Source: an uncultured Clostridia bacterium (lineage in GTDB: Bacteria > Bacillota > Clostridia > Oscillospirales > Ruminococcaceae). Taken from it: 64,000 nucleotides of DNA. The translations under genes and the position numbers were made by a program. The notes below the pieces were generated by a model. That model had not been told where the DNA came from and did not search any database. It saw only the letters and a list, made by a program, of their open reading frames with translations. Shown here piece after piece: positions 18,806 to 27,490 of the stretch (positions within the stretch are counted from its first letter, which is position 1; each line of letters opens with the position of its first letter). The stretch is from NCBI GenBank assembly GCA_947625735.1, contig CANQPL010000001.1, positions 62,001 through 126,000 of the forward strand, read 5' to 3'.

Positions 18806-19987
18806 ATGGCAAAGGAAATGCTTTTAAAATACGGCTGCAATCCAAATCAGAAACCATCAAGAGTTTTTATGGAAAACGGTGCAGAACTTCCGATCGAAGT
18901 ACTTAACGGAAAGCCCGGCTACATCAATCTTCTGGACGCTTTTAACGGCTGGCAGCTTGTAAGGGAGCTGAAAAAGGCTACAGGACTTCCCGCAGCAACT
19001 TCATTCAAGCACGTATCTCCCGCAGGTGCGGCAGTAGGCAGACCTCTTTCGGATACTCTGAAAAAAATTTATTGGGTAGACGATCTCGGTGAGCTTTCAC
19101 CCCTTGCCTGTGCTTATGCAAGGGCAAGAGGTGCGGACAGAATGTCCTCCTACGGCGATTTTATCGCACTTTCCGATGTATGCGATGTCTGCACGGCAAA
19201 GATGATACAGCGTGAGGTTTCTGACGGCATAATCGCTCCGGGATATTCAGACGAAGCACTGGAGATACTCAAGTCAAAGAGAAAAGGCACGTATAACATT
19301 ATTAAGATAGATGAAAGCTATGTTCCCGACCCTGTTGAACGCAAACAGGTATTCGGAGTTACCTTTGAACAGGGCAGAAATGAGCTTGATATCAATAATG
19401 CACTTCTGGAAAATATTGTCACCGATAACAAAGCTATTCCCGAGGATAAAAAGCGTGATCTGCTCATCTCACTTATTACCCTTAAATATACTCAGTCCAA
19501 CTCTGTCTGCTATGTAAAGGACGGTCAGGCTATAGGTATAGGCGCAGGTCAGCAGTCCCGTATCCACTGCACACGTCTTGCAGGACAGAAAGCGGATAAC
19601 TGGTGGCTCAGACAATCTCCGAAGGTGCTGGGACTGGAATTTATTGATTCCATAAAGCGTGCCGACAGGGATAATGCCATAGATGTGTATATCTCCGATG
19701 AGTATATGGACGTACTTGCCGAGGGAGAATGGCAGAAGATATTCAAGGTAAAGCCCGAGGTATTCACAACCGAAGAAAAAAAGACGTGGATAGCGCAGAA
19801 CACCGATGTTTCGCTGGGTTCGGACGCCTTCTTCCCCTTCGGCGACAATATCGAGAGAGCACATAAATCAGGCGTGGAGTATATAGCCCAGCCCGGCGGT
19901 TCCATACGTGACGACAACGTCATCGAGACCTGCAACAAATACGGCATTGCTATGGCATTTACGGGGATCAGACTTTTCCATCATTGA
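18806..19987 (+). CDS. purH: AICAR transformylase (stand-alone)
   Basis: The 393-residue enzyme formylates AICAR to FAICAR with 10-formyl-THF. It corresponds to the C-terminal domain of PurH only: the catalytic KHVSPAGAAVG block is at about residue 68, and GAGQQSRIHCTRLAG and AFFPFGDNIERA follow. The N-terminal IMP cyclohydrolase domain is absent. AGGAGG-like GGAGG lies 9 bases before the ATG. Such stand-alone forms have been called PurV. It works with the PurO-like protein encoded just upstream. Confidence 0.93.
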   Translation: MAKEMLLKYGCNPNQKPSRVFMENGAELPIEVLNGKPGYINLLDAFNGWQLVRELKKATGLPAATSFKHVSPAGAAVGRPLSDTLKKIYWVDDLGELSPLACAYARARGADRMSSYGDFIALSDVCDVCTAKMIQREVSDGIIAPGYSDEALEILKSKRKGTYNIIKIDESYVPDPVERKQVFGVTFEQGRNELDINNALLENIVTDNKAIPEDKKRDLLISLITLKYTQSNSVCYVKDGQAIGIGAGQQSRIHCTRLAGQKADNWWLRQSPKVLGLEFIDSIKRADRDNAIDVYISDEYMDVLAEGEWQKIFKVKPEVFTTEEKKTWIAQNTDVSLGSDAFFPFGDNIERAHKSGVEYIAQPGGSIRDDNVIETCNKYGIAMAFTGIRLFHH

Positions 19988-19999
19988 TAGGTGAATTTC

Positions 20000-20512
20000 A
20001 TGGATAATAACATTCTTCCCACAATTGAAACGGAGCGGCTCTTGCTCCGTCAGGTCACTCCTCATGATGCAGAATCATATTTTGCATGGGCAGGGGACGA
20101 GCGTGTTACAAAGTATATGAGCTATCCCACATATTCTTCCGTGCAGCAGGTTCGGGAATGGCTTATGACATCTCCACGGGTCTGGGTATTTGTGAGAAAA
20201 TCAGACGGGCTGCTTATCGGCAGCGGGGATATATCTCCTGATAAATCGGGAAACGGGTTTTGGGTATTCGGATACAATTTTCGTTTCGATCAATGGGGCA
20301 AAGGTTATGCTACGGAAGCCGCAAAAGCTATGATAAAATATGCTTATGGGCAGGGTGCAAGGAAGTTTACCGCTCAGCACGCTGTTGATAATCCCGCCTC
20401 GGGCAGAGTAATGGAAAAGTGCGGATTGAAATTCGTCCGACGGGGCAGCTACAGGAAAATTGACGGAAGCTGTGAATTTCAGTCAAAGGTATATGAAGCG
20501 TACTTTGAATGA
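20000..20512 (+). CDS. GNAT acetyltransferase, RimJ/RimL type
   Basis: A 170-residue acetyltransferase with the N-terminal ETERLLLRQV strand typical of the RimL group and the acetyl-CoA motif WGKGYATEAAKAMI near residues 97-110. Members acetylate protein N-termini or small amines; the target here is not evident. AGGTG at 19989-19993 suits the ATG at 20000; a GTG at 19991 overlaps that site. It lies inside the purine operon between the transformylase and a membrane protein gene. Confidence 0.85.
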   Translation: MDNNILPTIETERLLLRQVTPHDAESYFAWAGDERVTKYMSYPTYSSVQQVREWLMTSPRVWVFVRKSDGLLIGSGDISPDKSGNGFWVFGYNFRFDQWGKGYATEAAKAMIKYAYGQGARKFTAQHAVDNPASGRVMEKCGLKFVRRGSYRKIDGSCEFQSKVYEAYFE

Positions 20513-20542
20513 AATGTGAAATGCAGAATGCGGAGGAAACTT

Positions 20543-21490
20543 ATGGACGGAAACGGCAGAATGAAAAAAGCGGCGGTCATATCAATTATCCTTTCGGGGA
20601 TCTATCTTCTTGGAGCGGCGGTCATAACAGCCGCTCCGGGGTTGATAGTGAGTCTGTTTTCAGGCGGTTATCAGTTTGATATCGACAAATTTACAATACC
20701 TGTCAATGTGTACCTGAACGGCATAGTTTTAATTTGCAATATTGCCGCAGATATACTTATCATCAGAAATATAGGGAAATATTCTCCTTTTGTGATCCTT
20801 ATTTCCTCATTTTTTCTTTTGAATTTCACAAAAAAAATATCGTCTTTTTTTGTTGAGTTATTTATTAGTCATACCGGAGGATTAGACAATCTTGCTGCAT
20901 ATAATGTGCTTGACAGCTGCGCAGAAATGCTGTATATCGTGACATTTGCGGGTATTGCTGTAACGCTCCCGCTAACGGCGGCTTATATCTATCAAAAAAA
21001 CAGGAGCGTAAACAGGGAATACCGTTCAAGCGGGAAATATTACGCTGTTGGCGGAATAGTTCTGCTGTCGCTTTATCTGATCGCAGTCACAGGCGTGATA
21101 CTGCTGCAAAAAGAGCTGCTGATATTTTCGGGTACGCCCGAAGATATTTTGACATCGGTGAGCTTTTTTGTACCGGTAAGGCTTGCGGTACTTTTAATTC
21201 TCGGTGTAACAGGGCTTGTTTTCTGCATAAGGCTGTTAAATGAGAGGCAGGTTCCTGTAAAGGCAGTTTTTTTCATTGCCGCTTTATATCAGCTTTTCAT
21301 AAGGCTTATTGATGTTATTGCAGCAAGGATATCTTCGGTCAATGTGACAGCATATCAGTCCGCCGTTAATGCCTATGCCTCATGGTTTGAGGTGCTGTTT
21401 GCTGCGGGAATACTTCTTTGTACGGCTGCTGCGGCGGTTAAAGAAACGGACAGAATATATCAGAATGATAAAAACGGAGGTTTATTATGA
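20543..21490 (+). CDS. multi-span membrane protein, unknown
   Basis: The 315-residue product has about eight predicted membrane spans spread over its length and no recognisable domain. GGAGG at 20532-20536 is 6 bases before the chosen ATG; the frame extends upstream to 20516 without a binding site. Its stop overlaps the purD start in an ATGA arrangement, so it is translated together with purD. It resembles a generic permease-like protein but lacks a motif that would name it. Confidence 0.75.
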   Translation: MDGNGRMKKAAVISIILSGIYLLGAAVITAAPGLIVSLFSGGYQFDIDKFTIPVNVYLNGIVLICNIAADILIIRNIGKYSPFVILISSFFLLNFTKKISSFFVELFISHTGGLDNLAAYNVLDSCAEMLYIVTFAGIAVTLPLTAAYIYQKNRSVNREYRSSGKYYAVGGIVLLSLYLIAVTGVILLQKELLIFSGTPEDILTSVSFFVPVRLAVLLILGVTGLVFCIRLLNERQVPVKAVFFIAALYQLFIRLIDVIAARISSVNVTAYQSAVNAYASWFEVLFAAGILLCTAAAAVKETDRIYQNDKNGGLL

Positions 21491-22767
21491 AAATACTTGT
21501 AGTCGGCGGCGGCGGACGTGAACACGCCATTATCATGAAGCTTGCCGAAAGCAAAAGAGTTAAAAAATTATACTGCGCTCCCGGAAACGGCGGCATTTCA
21601 CGCTATGCGGAGTGCTTTGACGTAAAGGCAACGGACATCGTGGGAATGGTAGACCTTGCCAAAAAATTATCGGCAGATATGGTCGTTGTCGCTCCTGATG
21701 ATCCTCTTGTTCTGGGTATGGTCGATGCCCTGAACGCCGAAGGGATAATGACATTCGGACCTGATAAGGCGGCGGCAGCTATTGAGGGCAGCAAGGTATT
21801 TTCCAAAGAGCTGATGAAAAAATACGGTATCCCCACAGCGGCGTATGAGGTGTTCACCGACAGTGCCGCAGCGGTGGAGTATCTGAAAAAGCAGAACAGC
21901 TATCCCGCTGTTATCAAGGCGGACGGTCTTGCACTGGGAAAGGGAGTTATAATTGCGCAGAATGAGGAAGAAGCGGTAAATGCCGTTCACGAGATGATAG
22001 ATAACCGAAAATTCGGAGAAAGCAGCGCCCGCATTGTTATCGAGGAATATCTTACCGGACCCGAGGTATCGGTGCTGTCCTTTACTGACGGAAAGACAGT
22101 CGTTCCTATGATAAGCTCAATGGATCACAAGCGTGCTTATGACAATGATGAGGGACTTAATACGGGCGGCATGGGTACAGTTGCCCCTAATCCCTATTAC
22201 ACCGAGGAAGTGGCAAAGGAGTGCATGGAAAAAATTTTCCTGCCTACTGTAAAAGCCATGAATGCTGAGGGCAGGACGTTTAAAGGCTGCCTGTACTTCG
22301 GGCTGATGATAACTCCCAAGGGTGCAAGGGTGATCGAATATAACTGCCGTTTCGGTGATCCCGAAACACAGGTGGTTCTGCCGCTGCTGGACAGTGACCT
22401 TTGCGATATATTTGAAGCGGTATATAACGGCACTCTTTCGGATATTGACATAAAATGGAAAAATGAAGCCTGCGCCTGCATTGTTATGGCATCGGGCGGA
22501 TATCCTCTTTCCTATCCCAAGGGACTGGAAATGCACGGTATGGACGATAAGGGACAGGTTGACAATGTATTTGTCTATCATGCGGGAACTAAGTATGAAA
22601 ACGGAAAATTTTACACAAACGGCGGGCGTGTTATAGGCGTTACCGCTTCGGGAACTGACCTTCCCTCGGCTCTTGAAAAGGCTTATGGTGCAGTAGAAAA
22701 AATTTCCTTTGAAAATGCTCATTACCGCAAAGATATCGGAAAAAAGGCTCTTGCCGCATTGAAGTAA
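21487..22767 (+). CDS. purD: phosphoribosylamine-glycine ligase
   Basis: PurD joins glycine to phosphoribosylamine to give GAR. The 426-residue ATP-grasp enzyme begins with VVGGGGREHAI and has KADGLALGKGV, GPEVSVLSF and NCRFGDPETQ. GGAGG lies 7 bases before the ATG. It is the last gene of the purine operon here; purB, purK and the purL or purLQS genes are not in the window. It converges with spoIVB. Confidence 0.97.
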   Translation: MKILVVGGGGREHAIIMKLAESKRVKKLYCAPGNGGISRYAECFDVKATDIVGMVDLAKKLSADMVVVAPDDPLVLGMVDALNAEGIMTFGPDKAAAAIEGSKVFSKELMKKYGIPTAAYEVFTDSAAAVEYLKKQNSYPAVIKADGLALGKGVIIAQNEEEAVNAVHEMIDNRKFGESSARIVIEEYLTGPEVSVLSFTDGKTVVPMISSMDHKRAYDNDEGLNTGGMGTVAPNPYYTEEVAKECMEKIFLPTVKAMNAEGRTFKGCLYFGLMITPKGARVIEYNCRFGDPETQVVLPLLDSDLCDIFEAVYNGTLSDIDIKWKNEACACIVMASGGYPLSYPKGLEMHGMDDKGQVDNVFVYHAGTKYENGKFYTNGGRVIGVTASGTDLPSALEKAYGAVEKISFENAHYRKDIGKKALAALK

Positions 22768-22802
22768 AATAAGAGCGGCTGCCCCGTTTAACGGAGCAGC
22801 CG
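22765..22802 (-). terminator. intrinsic terminator of spoIVB, shared with purD
   Basis: CGGCTGC (22776-22782) and GCAGCCG (22796-22802) form a stem with further inner pairs. On the minus strand it is followed by CTCTTATTTTAC, so it mainly serves spoIVB. It begins within 10 bases of the purD stop codon and can also fold in the purD transcript. Confidence 0.7.
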
Positions 22803-22808
22803 TGCAGC

Positions 22809-24068
22809 TCAGGTCATTCTGTCCGCTTCTGAAGCGGCTTGTATCATGGAATCGGCAAATATTGCATATCCTCTTGTGGGATCTCTTACAAGCACATGGG
22901 TTACTGCGCCTACAAGTCTGCCGTTCTGGATAATGGGACTTCCGCTCATGCCCTGCACGATTCCGCCCGCCTCATTCAGAAGCCGTTCGTCCGTTACATG
23001 GATAACCATATTATGACTTCCGCTGCTGTCGGAAAGATCTATCCTTTCGATCTCAACGGTATATTTTTCCGGGTCATTTCCGGCAATGGTGGTAAGGATC
23101 TGTGCTTCACCCTCTTCGATCTCCTGTCTCATGGCAACCCCTACAGGGGCAGCCGTTACAGGGCAGCTGTACATTGTTCCGTAAATGCCCGCTTCTGAAT
23201 TGAGGAGCAGCTCTCCCGAGGCATTGTCCGAGGTAAACATTCCCATAAGCTCACCCGGATCACCGCCTGCGCTTTTCCGCACGCCGCTGATAGTGACCTC
23301 AGCCGCTTCGCCTTTGGACATGGTGAGTATCTCGCCCGTGTCCTGATCGCAGACAGGGTGTCCCAGTCCTGCAAAGATGCCCGTTAAAGGGTCGTAAAAT
23401 GTTACTGTTCCGATGCCTGCTGAGCTGTCACGTACCCACATACCTGCGTGATAGCAGCCGTCTGCCGTACTTATGGCGGGTCTCAGAAATACCACTCTGT
23501 GTTCGTCATTACGGATAAGCTCCACGCCAAGTGCCTTTCCGCCGCTCCCTTCAATGATACGGCTCACATCTGCATTGGTGGACACATTTCTTCCCGAGAT
23601 GCTTACAATGATGTCGCCCTTGTCGATGCCTGCGTCCTTTGCCGGTGAAGATATGCCGTTCCCGCTGTCAAAGCCTGTCAGCTCCACAACCATTACACCT
23701 TCGGTAAGCATTTTTATACCGAATGGCGTTCCGCAGGGAATGACCGCAGGCTCCTCTACTTCTGTGACCGTTACATTTTTAATGGGGAAGATACCTAAAA
23801 GTCTGAGCTGTTCTGTCCTTGAAGTGCCGACTTCTATGGCTTCGGGTGATACAGCGGCTGCCATGAACGCATTGTTGTTTGCGGGAGAATAATTCTCCGG
23901 AAGAATGCGTTCGGAGCTTACCTGAAGATATTCACTCAGGACAAGCGGTGAACCCGCCGCCACCACAAAGCTGTCGGGAAGTGTTGCGCTCAGATATACT
24001 ATACAGCCTGTTAGAGCCGTCAGTGCCGCAGCGGTGAGTCCCCGAAACAAATTTAAAGCAGTTTTCAT
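22809..24068 (-). CDS. spoIVB: SpoIVB peptidase
   Basis: SpoIVB is the serine protease made in the forespore that signals activation of pro-sigma-K processing in the mother cell. The 419-residue product has one N-terminal membrane span (about residues 8-27), a PDZ domain around residues 120-200, and the S55 peptidase domain with GLGHPVCD (catalytic His) and GMSGSP with the Ser at about 375, close to S378 of the Bacillus protein. The chosen ATG has AGAGGAA 11 bases upstream; the frame is open 38 codons further but that extension does not fit. Its presence suggests the organism can sporulate or descends from a sporeformer. Confidence 0.93.
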   Translation of the reverse strand: MKTALNLFRGLTAAALTALTGCIVYLSATLPDSFVVAAGSPLVLSEYLQVSSERILPENYSPANNNAFMAAAVSPEAIEVGTSRTEQLRLLGIFPIKNVTVTEVEEPAVIPCGTPFGIKMLTEGVMVVELTGFDSGNGISSPAKDAGIDKGDIIVSISGRNVSTNADVSRIIEGSGGKALGVELIRNDEHRVVFLRPAISTADGCYHAGMWVRDSSAGIGTVTFYDPLTGIFAGLGHPVCDQDTGEILTMSKGEAAEVTISGVRKSAGGDPGELMGMFTSDNASGELLLNSEAGIYGTMYSCPVTAAPVGVAMRQEIEEGEAQILTTIAGNDPEKYTVEIERIDLSDSSGSHNMVIHVTDERLLNEAGGIVQGMSGSPIIQNGRLVGAVTHVLVRDPTRGYAIFADSMIQAASEADRMT

Positions 24069-24088
24069 TTTTTTGTAGTTCCTCTCCG

Positions 24089-24103
24089 GCGGCTTTAAGC
24101 CGC
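24089..24103. promoter_or_regulatory. perfect palindrome in the spoIVB leader
   Basis: GCGGCTTTAAGCCGC is a 15-base perfect palindrome located 21-35 bases before the spoIVB start, overlapping the approach to its ribosome binding site. It may be an operator or an mRNA hairpin. I cannot tell which. Confidence 0.35.
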
Positions 24104-24326
24104 ATAGATCGTCATATATTTTATGGATAAAACGCCCATCGGGTTTTATTCCAATGCTTTCAAAAATCGGAAATGTGCGCATATTATCGGGCGCACATAA
24201 TTAATATTAGCAATCAATTTAAAAATATCAATGCTTTATATTCTGTAATTTTAACTCCATTATTTAAAAAAACAGGTCATTTTCTGTCACATACAAATTT
24301 TGTTATAAAAAATAACGAAAAATGGC

Positions 24327-24355
24327 TTGAAAAAAATGCTGCAATGTGTTATAAT
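24327..24355 (+). promoter_or_regulatory. sigma-A promoter upstream of a membrane protein gene
   Basis: TTGAAA (24327-24332) and TATAAT (24350-24355) are separated by 17 bases. The start of transcription is about 25 bases before the ATG at 24387. Confidence 0.85.
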
Positions 24356-24386
24356 ATACTAATGTAATGTTTTTTCGGAGGTACAA

Positions 24387-24863
24387 ATGGATATATTCAG
24401 AAAGGTAATGCTGGTACTCAGCTGTATTTCTTTTGCAGTCTGCGGGTTATTTCTGAATCTTCTCGGAGGGATAGGCATACTTTTAAATGCAGATGAAAGC
24501 TATGCGGTATGCGGAAATGCGCTGATATTGTCGGTGGCAGCCTTTGCACTTTCTCTTACGGCAGCTTTTTTCAGAAAATGGTTCACAAATATTTTATCAA
24601 TTATATTTAATATTGCGGGTACAGCATTTTACATCTATCCACTCGGAATACTGAATGCGATCCCTAATGAAAGGATCCCCAGAACAAGCATAGAGGAACT
24701 TACATCAAGGATCTATCCGTCTGTGCTCATCACAATATTTCTGGTTCTGGTCATATTTGCCGATTTTTTCTCTTATGAAAGACAGGTACAGAGGGCTGAG
24801 AAAAGAAAGAAAAAGGAAATTCAGAAAAATCGTGCCCTTACCGATGAGGAAAAGATCATTTAG
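24387..24863 (+). CDS. small membrane protein, unknown
   Basis: The 158-residue product has four predicted spans (about residues 8-30, 41-60, 66-85 and 112-129) and a basic C-terminal tail from residue 130 (KRKKKEIQK). GGAGG lies 6 bases before the ATG and a strong promoter precedes it. It lies 30 bases before the LacI-type regulator and may be co-transcribed with it. No family recognised. Confidence 0.75.
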   Translation: MDIFRKVMLVLSCISFAVCGLFLNLLGGIGILLNADESYAVCGNALILSVAAFALSLTAAFFRKWFTNILSIIFNIAGTAFYIYPLGILNAIPNERIPRTSIEELTSRIYPSVLITIFLVLVIFADFFSYERQVQRAEKRKKKEIQKNRALTDEEKII

Positions 24864-24893
24864 AAGATATTTAACAAAGGGGTTGCTGTCTGA

Positions 24894-25895
24894 ATGAATG
24901 TTACCATAAAAGATGTGGCAAAAGCTGCGGGCGTGTCAGTGGCTACGGTCTCAAGAGTTCTCAACAACAGCAGTGCTGTTTCGGACGAAACTGCCGCCGC
25001 AGTCAATGAAACTATAAAGCAGATGGGGTACAGTCCCAATTTTCTGGGAAGAAATCTCAGAAAAAGGGAGACTAAAAATATTCTTGTTATTCTCCCCTCA
25101 ACAGAGCAGACATTTTACAGCAAGATAATAAGGGGGATACAGGACGCAGCAGTTCCTGATTATGATGTGCTTTTGTGTACAAGCTACAGTGATCTGCAAA
25201 CGGAAATGCGCCTGCTTGAAATGCTTTTTAACAGAACGGTAGATGCGGCAGTGCTTTTAGGTACACAGCTTAGTGCCGAAGCTCTCAACGATCTTAACAA
25301 AAAATATCATATTGCTCTTTGCTGTGAGCGGTCCGAGGGTGCAAGGCTTCTTACCGTTACAATTGACAATAAACAGGCGGCTTATGATGCGGTAAGCGCT
25401 TTTTTAAAAAAAGGGAAAAGAAAAATAGGTCTTGTTACAACAAGCGGACAGACAGTTGCCCTTTCCTCGGCTGATCGTGAGGAGGGCTATACCCGTGCGC
25501 TTGAGGAGTACGGTGTGAAAAAAAATGAGCAGTATATATTCCGCTGCTCCTATGAATATACAGACGGAAAAAAAGCTCTTACATATTTTATGTCCCTGCC
25601 CGAGCCTCCCGAGGCGGTGTTCTGTATATCCGATCTGCTTGCGGTAGGAGTAATAAGACAGGCACGGGAGGAGGGCATAGAGATTGGCAGTGAGCTTCAG
25701 GTCTGCGGATTTGATAATATTTCTCTTACCGAGATGTATATTCCGGGCATCACGACTGTTTCTCAGCCCTGCTATGAAATGGGCAGAACGGTTATTACAA
25801 AGCTCATTGAAAATATGCAGGCGGACAGCGTAAAAAACAGTGACACCGTTATCCTGCCTCATGAGCTTATTGTCCGTGATTCGGCTTTGATATAA
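24894..25895 (+). CDS. LacI family transcriptional regulator
   Basis: A 333-residue repressor-type regulator. The N-terminal helix-turn-helix (TIKDVAKAAG and VSVATVSRVLN, residues 4-24) binds DNA and the rest matches the periplasmic-binding-protein-like sensor domain, so it likely responds to a sugar or sugar phosphate. It lies 18 bases upstream of a 1-phosphofructokinase-like gene, suggesting fructose or a related sugar, but no PTS or ABC transporter is nearby. It could instead be a global regulator of the CcpA group. Confidence 0.9.
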   Translation: MNVTIKDVAKAAGVSVATVSRVLNNSSAVSDETAAAVNETIKQMGYSPNFLGRNLRKRETKNILVILPSTEQTFYSKIIRGIQDAAVPDYDVLLCTSYSDLQTEMRLLEMLFNRTVDAAVLLGTQLSAEALNDLNKKYHIALCCERSEGARLLTVTIDNKQAAYDAVSAFLKKGKRKIGLVTTSGQTVALSSADREEGYTRALEEYGVKKNEQYIFRCSYEYTDGKKALTYFMSLPEPPEAVFCISDLLAVGVIRQAREEGIEIGSELQVCGFDNISLTEMYIPGITTVSQPCYEMGRTVITKLIENMQADSVKNSDTVILPHELIVRDSALI

Positions 25896-25913
25896 GGAAA
25901 GGAACAATGTAAA

Positions 25914-26831
25914 ATGATATATACAGTCACCTTTAATCCTGCTGTGGACTATGTTCTGCGGCTCAGTGAGCTTGTCCCCGGGCAGATGAACCGTCCTGTT
26001 TCGGAAAAGATACGCTGGGGCGGAAAGGGGATAAATGTTTCCGCAGTGCTGAAAATGCTCGGTGTGGAAAGCACTGCTTTAGGCTTTGCTGCCGGATTTA
26101 CGGGCAGAGCGCTTGAAGATGCGGTAAGGGCATCGGGTATTAATACCGACTTTATTGATCTTCCGGAGGGTTTTACAAGGATATGCGTAAAGCTCTTTGA
26201 GGAGAATGGAAGCAGAGAAACGGAGATAAATCCGGGAGGTCCTTTCATCGGAAAGGACGCCATTGAAAAGCTGCTTGACAGGCTTTCAAGACTGGAAAGG
26301 GGAGATGTCCTTATCCTTGCAGGCAGTGTTCCCGGGTCTGTTCCTTCGGATATATATGAAACTGTCTGTCAGAGGCTGTGCGGAAGGGGAGTTATGGTAG
26401 CAGCCGATGCATCGGGAGATCTTCTTACAAATCTTCTTCGCTATAAGCCGTTTGCAGTAAAACCCAACCAGTACGAGGCATCGGAGATATGCGGATTTAC
26501 GGTGGATTCTCATGATAAAGCCGAGAAGTGCGCTCTTTACTTAAAGGAGCAGGGGGCTGAGAATGTTATAGTTTCTATGGCGGGAGACGGTGCGGTACTT
26601 GCGGCAGGAGACGGCAGGGTTTACCATATCGGTGCGCCAAAGGGAACGGTTGTAAATTCCGTTGGAGCGGGGGACTCAATGCTGGCGGGATTTATTGCGG
26701 GATACATGAAAACAGGGGACTATGCCGAGGCTCTGCGCTGGGGGACTGCATCGGGAAGCGCTACGGCTTTTTCAAAGGAGCTTGCCTGTCGGGAGGATTT
26801 TGACCGCATTTTAAAGGAGCTTGAAGTATGA
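25914..26831 (+). CDS. 1-phosphofructokinase family kinase
   Basis: A 305-residue PfkB-fold kinase. MIYTVTFNPAVDY at the start, GGKGINVS near residue 37 and the C-terminal VGAGDSMLAGF with the catalytic Asp define the FruK/LacC group, which phosphorylates fructose-1-phosphate or tagatose-6-phosphate. The fruA transporter gene usually found beside fruK is absent. The preceding LacI-type gene probably controls it. Its last four bases overlap the dUTPase gene (ATGA). Confidence 0.9.
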   Translation: MIYTVTFNPAVDYVLRLSELVPGQMNRPVSEKIRWGGKGINVSAVLKMLGVESTALGFAAGFTGRALEDAVRASGINTDFIDLPEGFTRICVKLFEENGSRETEINPGGPFIGKDAIEKLLDRLSRLERGDVLILAGSVPGSVPSDIYETVCQRLCGRGVMVAADASGDLLTNLLRYKPFAVKPNQYEASEICGFTVDSHDKAEKCALYLKEQGAENVIVSMAGDGAVLAAGDGRVYHIGAPKGTVVNSVGAGDSMLAGFIAGYMKTGDYAEALRWGTASGSATAFSKELACREDFDRILKELEV

Positions 26832-27328
26832 ACCGTATCGCACGATTTGAAAAGGTTTCATTTGAAGTCTTTTCAAGGGATATGAGCTTGAATTTTCCCG
26901 TTGACGATACGCAGAAAATATACGACAGGATGCGGCTCCCCGAAAGAGCGACTGTAGGATCGGCAGGATATGATTTTTTTCTGCCCATCGGTATTTCTCT
27001 TGCAGCGGGAGAAACAGTCACGATTCCGACAGGGGTAAGGGCTTATATCGAGGAAGGCTGGTTTCTCATGTGCTGTCCGAGGAGCGGTCTTGGTTTCCGC
27101 TACCGTCTGCGTCTTGACAATACTGTGGGGATTATCGACAGTGATTATTATTTTTCGGAAAATGAGGGGCATATCATCATACGTATCACAAATGAAAACA
27201 CATCGGGCAAGGTTCTGACACTCTCTGCGGGAAAGGCGTTTGCTCAGGGTATATTTATCCCCTATGGTATCACCTTTGATGATAAAGCTGAGGGGATCAG
27301 ACGGGGAGGATTCGGCAGTTCGGGGTGA
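26828..27328 (+). CDS. dut: dUTP diphosphatase family protein
   Basis: The 166-residue protein has the five dUTPase motifs in order: ATVGSAGYDF, CCPRSGLGFRY, LDNTVGIIDSDYY, KAFAQGIFIPY and the glycine-rich tail RRGGFGSSG. It should hydrolyse dUTP to dUMP, keeping uracil out of DNA. About 30 residues precede motif 1, a little more than usual. It overlaps the sugar kinase gene, with which it has no obvious functional link. A weak inverted repeat (CGGCAG/CTGCCG, 27313-27334) follows. Confidence 0.88.
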   Translation: MNRIARFEKVSFEVFSRDMSLNFPVDDTQKIYDRMRLPERATVGSAGYDFFLPIGISLAAGETVTIPTGVRAYIEEGWFLMCCPRSGLGFRYRLRLDNTVGIIDSDYYFSENEGHIIIRITNENTSGKVLTLSAGKAFAQGIFIPYGITFDDKAEGIRRGGFGSSG

Positions 27329-27363
27329 CACTGCCGTTAATAAAATTTTTATAAGTCAAGCTG

Positions 27364-27392
27364 TTGATTTTTGGTCGTGTCTGTAGTATAAT
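27364..27392 (+). promoter_or_regulatory. sigma-A promoter of the GDSL hydrolase gene
   Basis: TTGATT (27364-27369) and TATAAT (27387-27392) are 17 bases apart. The leader to the GTG start is about 90 bases. Confidence 0.8.
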
Positions 27393-27490
27393 GATTTTAG
27401 CGGCTGTGTCGAAAAAGGTTTGCGGTGATGAAAAACAGCTTTTTTCCCTTTAAGGCTCGCAAAAAAATCGTCTGAAAGGAAGAATAAGCT

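Noticed and set aside
22776-22802. Terminator dedicated to purD
   Set aside because: The U-rich side lies on the minus strand; on the plus strand no T-run follows, so it serves spoIVB first.
27393-27490. Attenuator in the leader of the GDSL hydrolase gene (GCTGT...ACAGCTTTTTT)
   Set aside because: The possible stem is only 5 bp around a 27-base loop, so it is not convincing.
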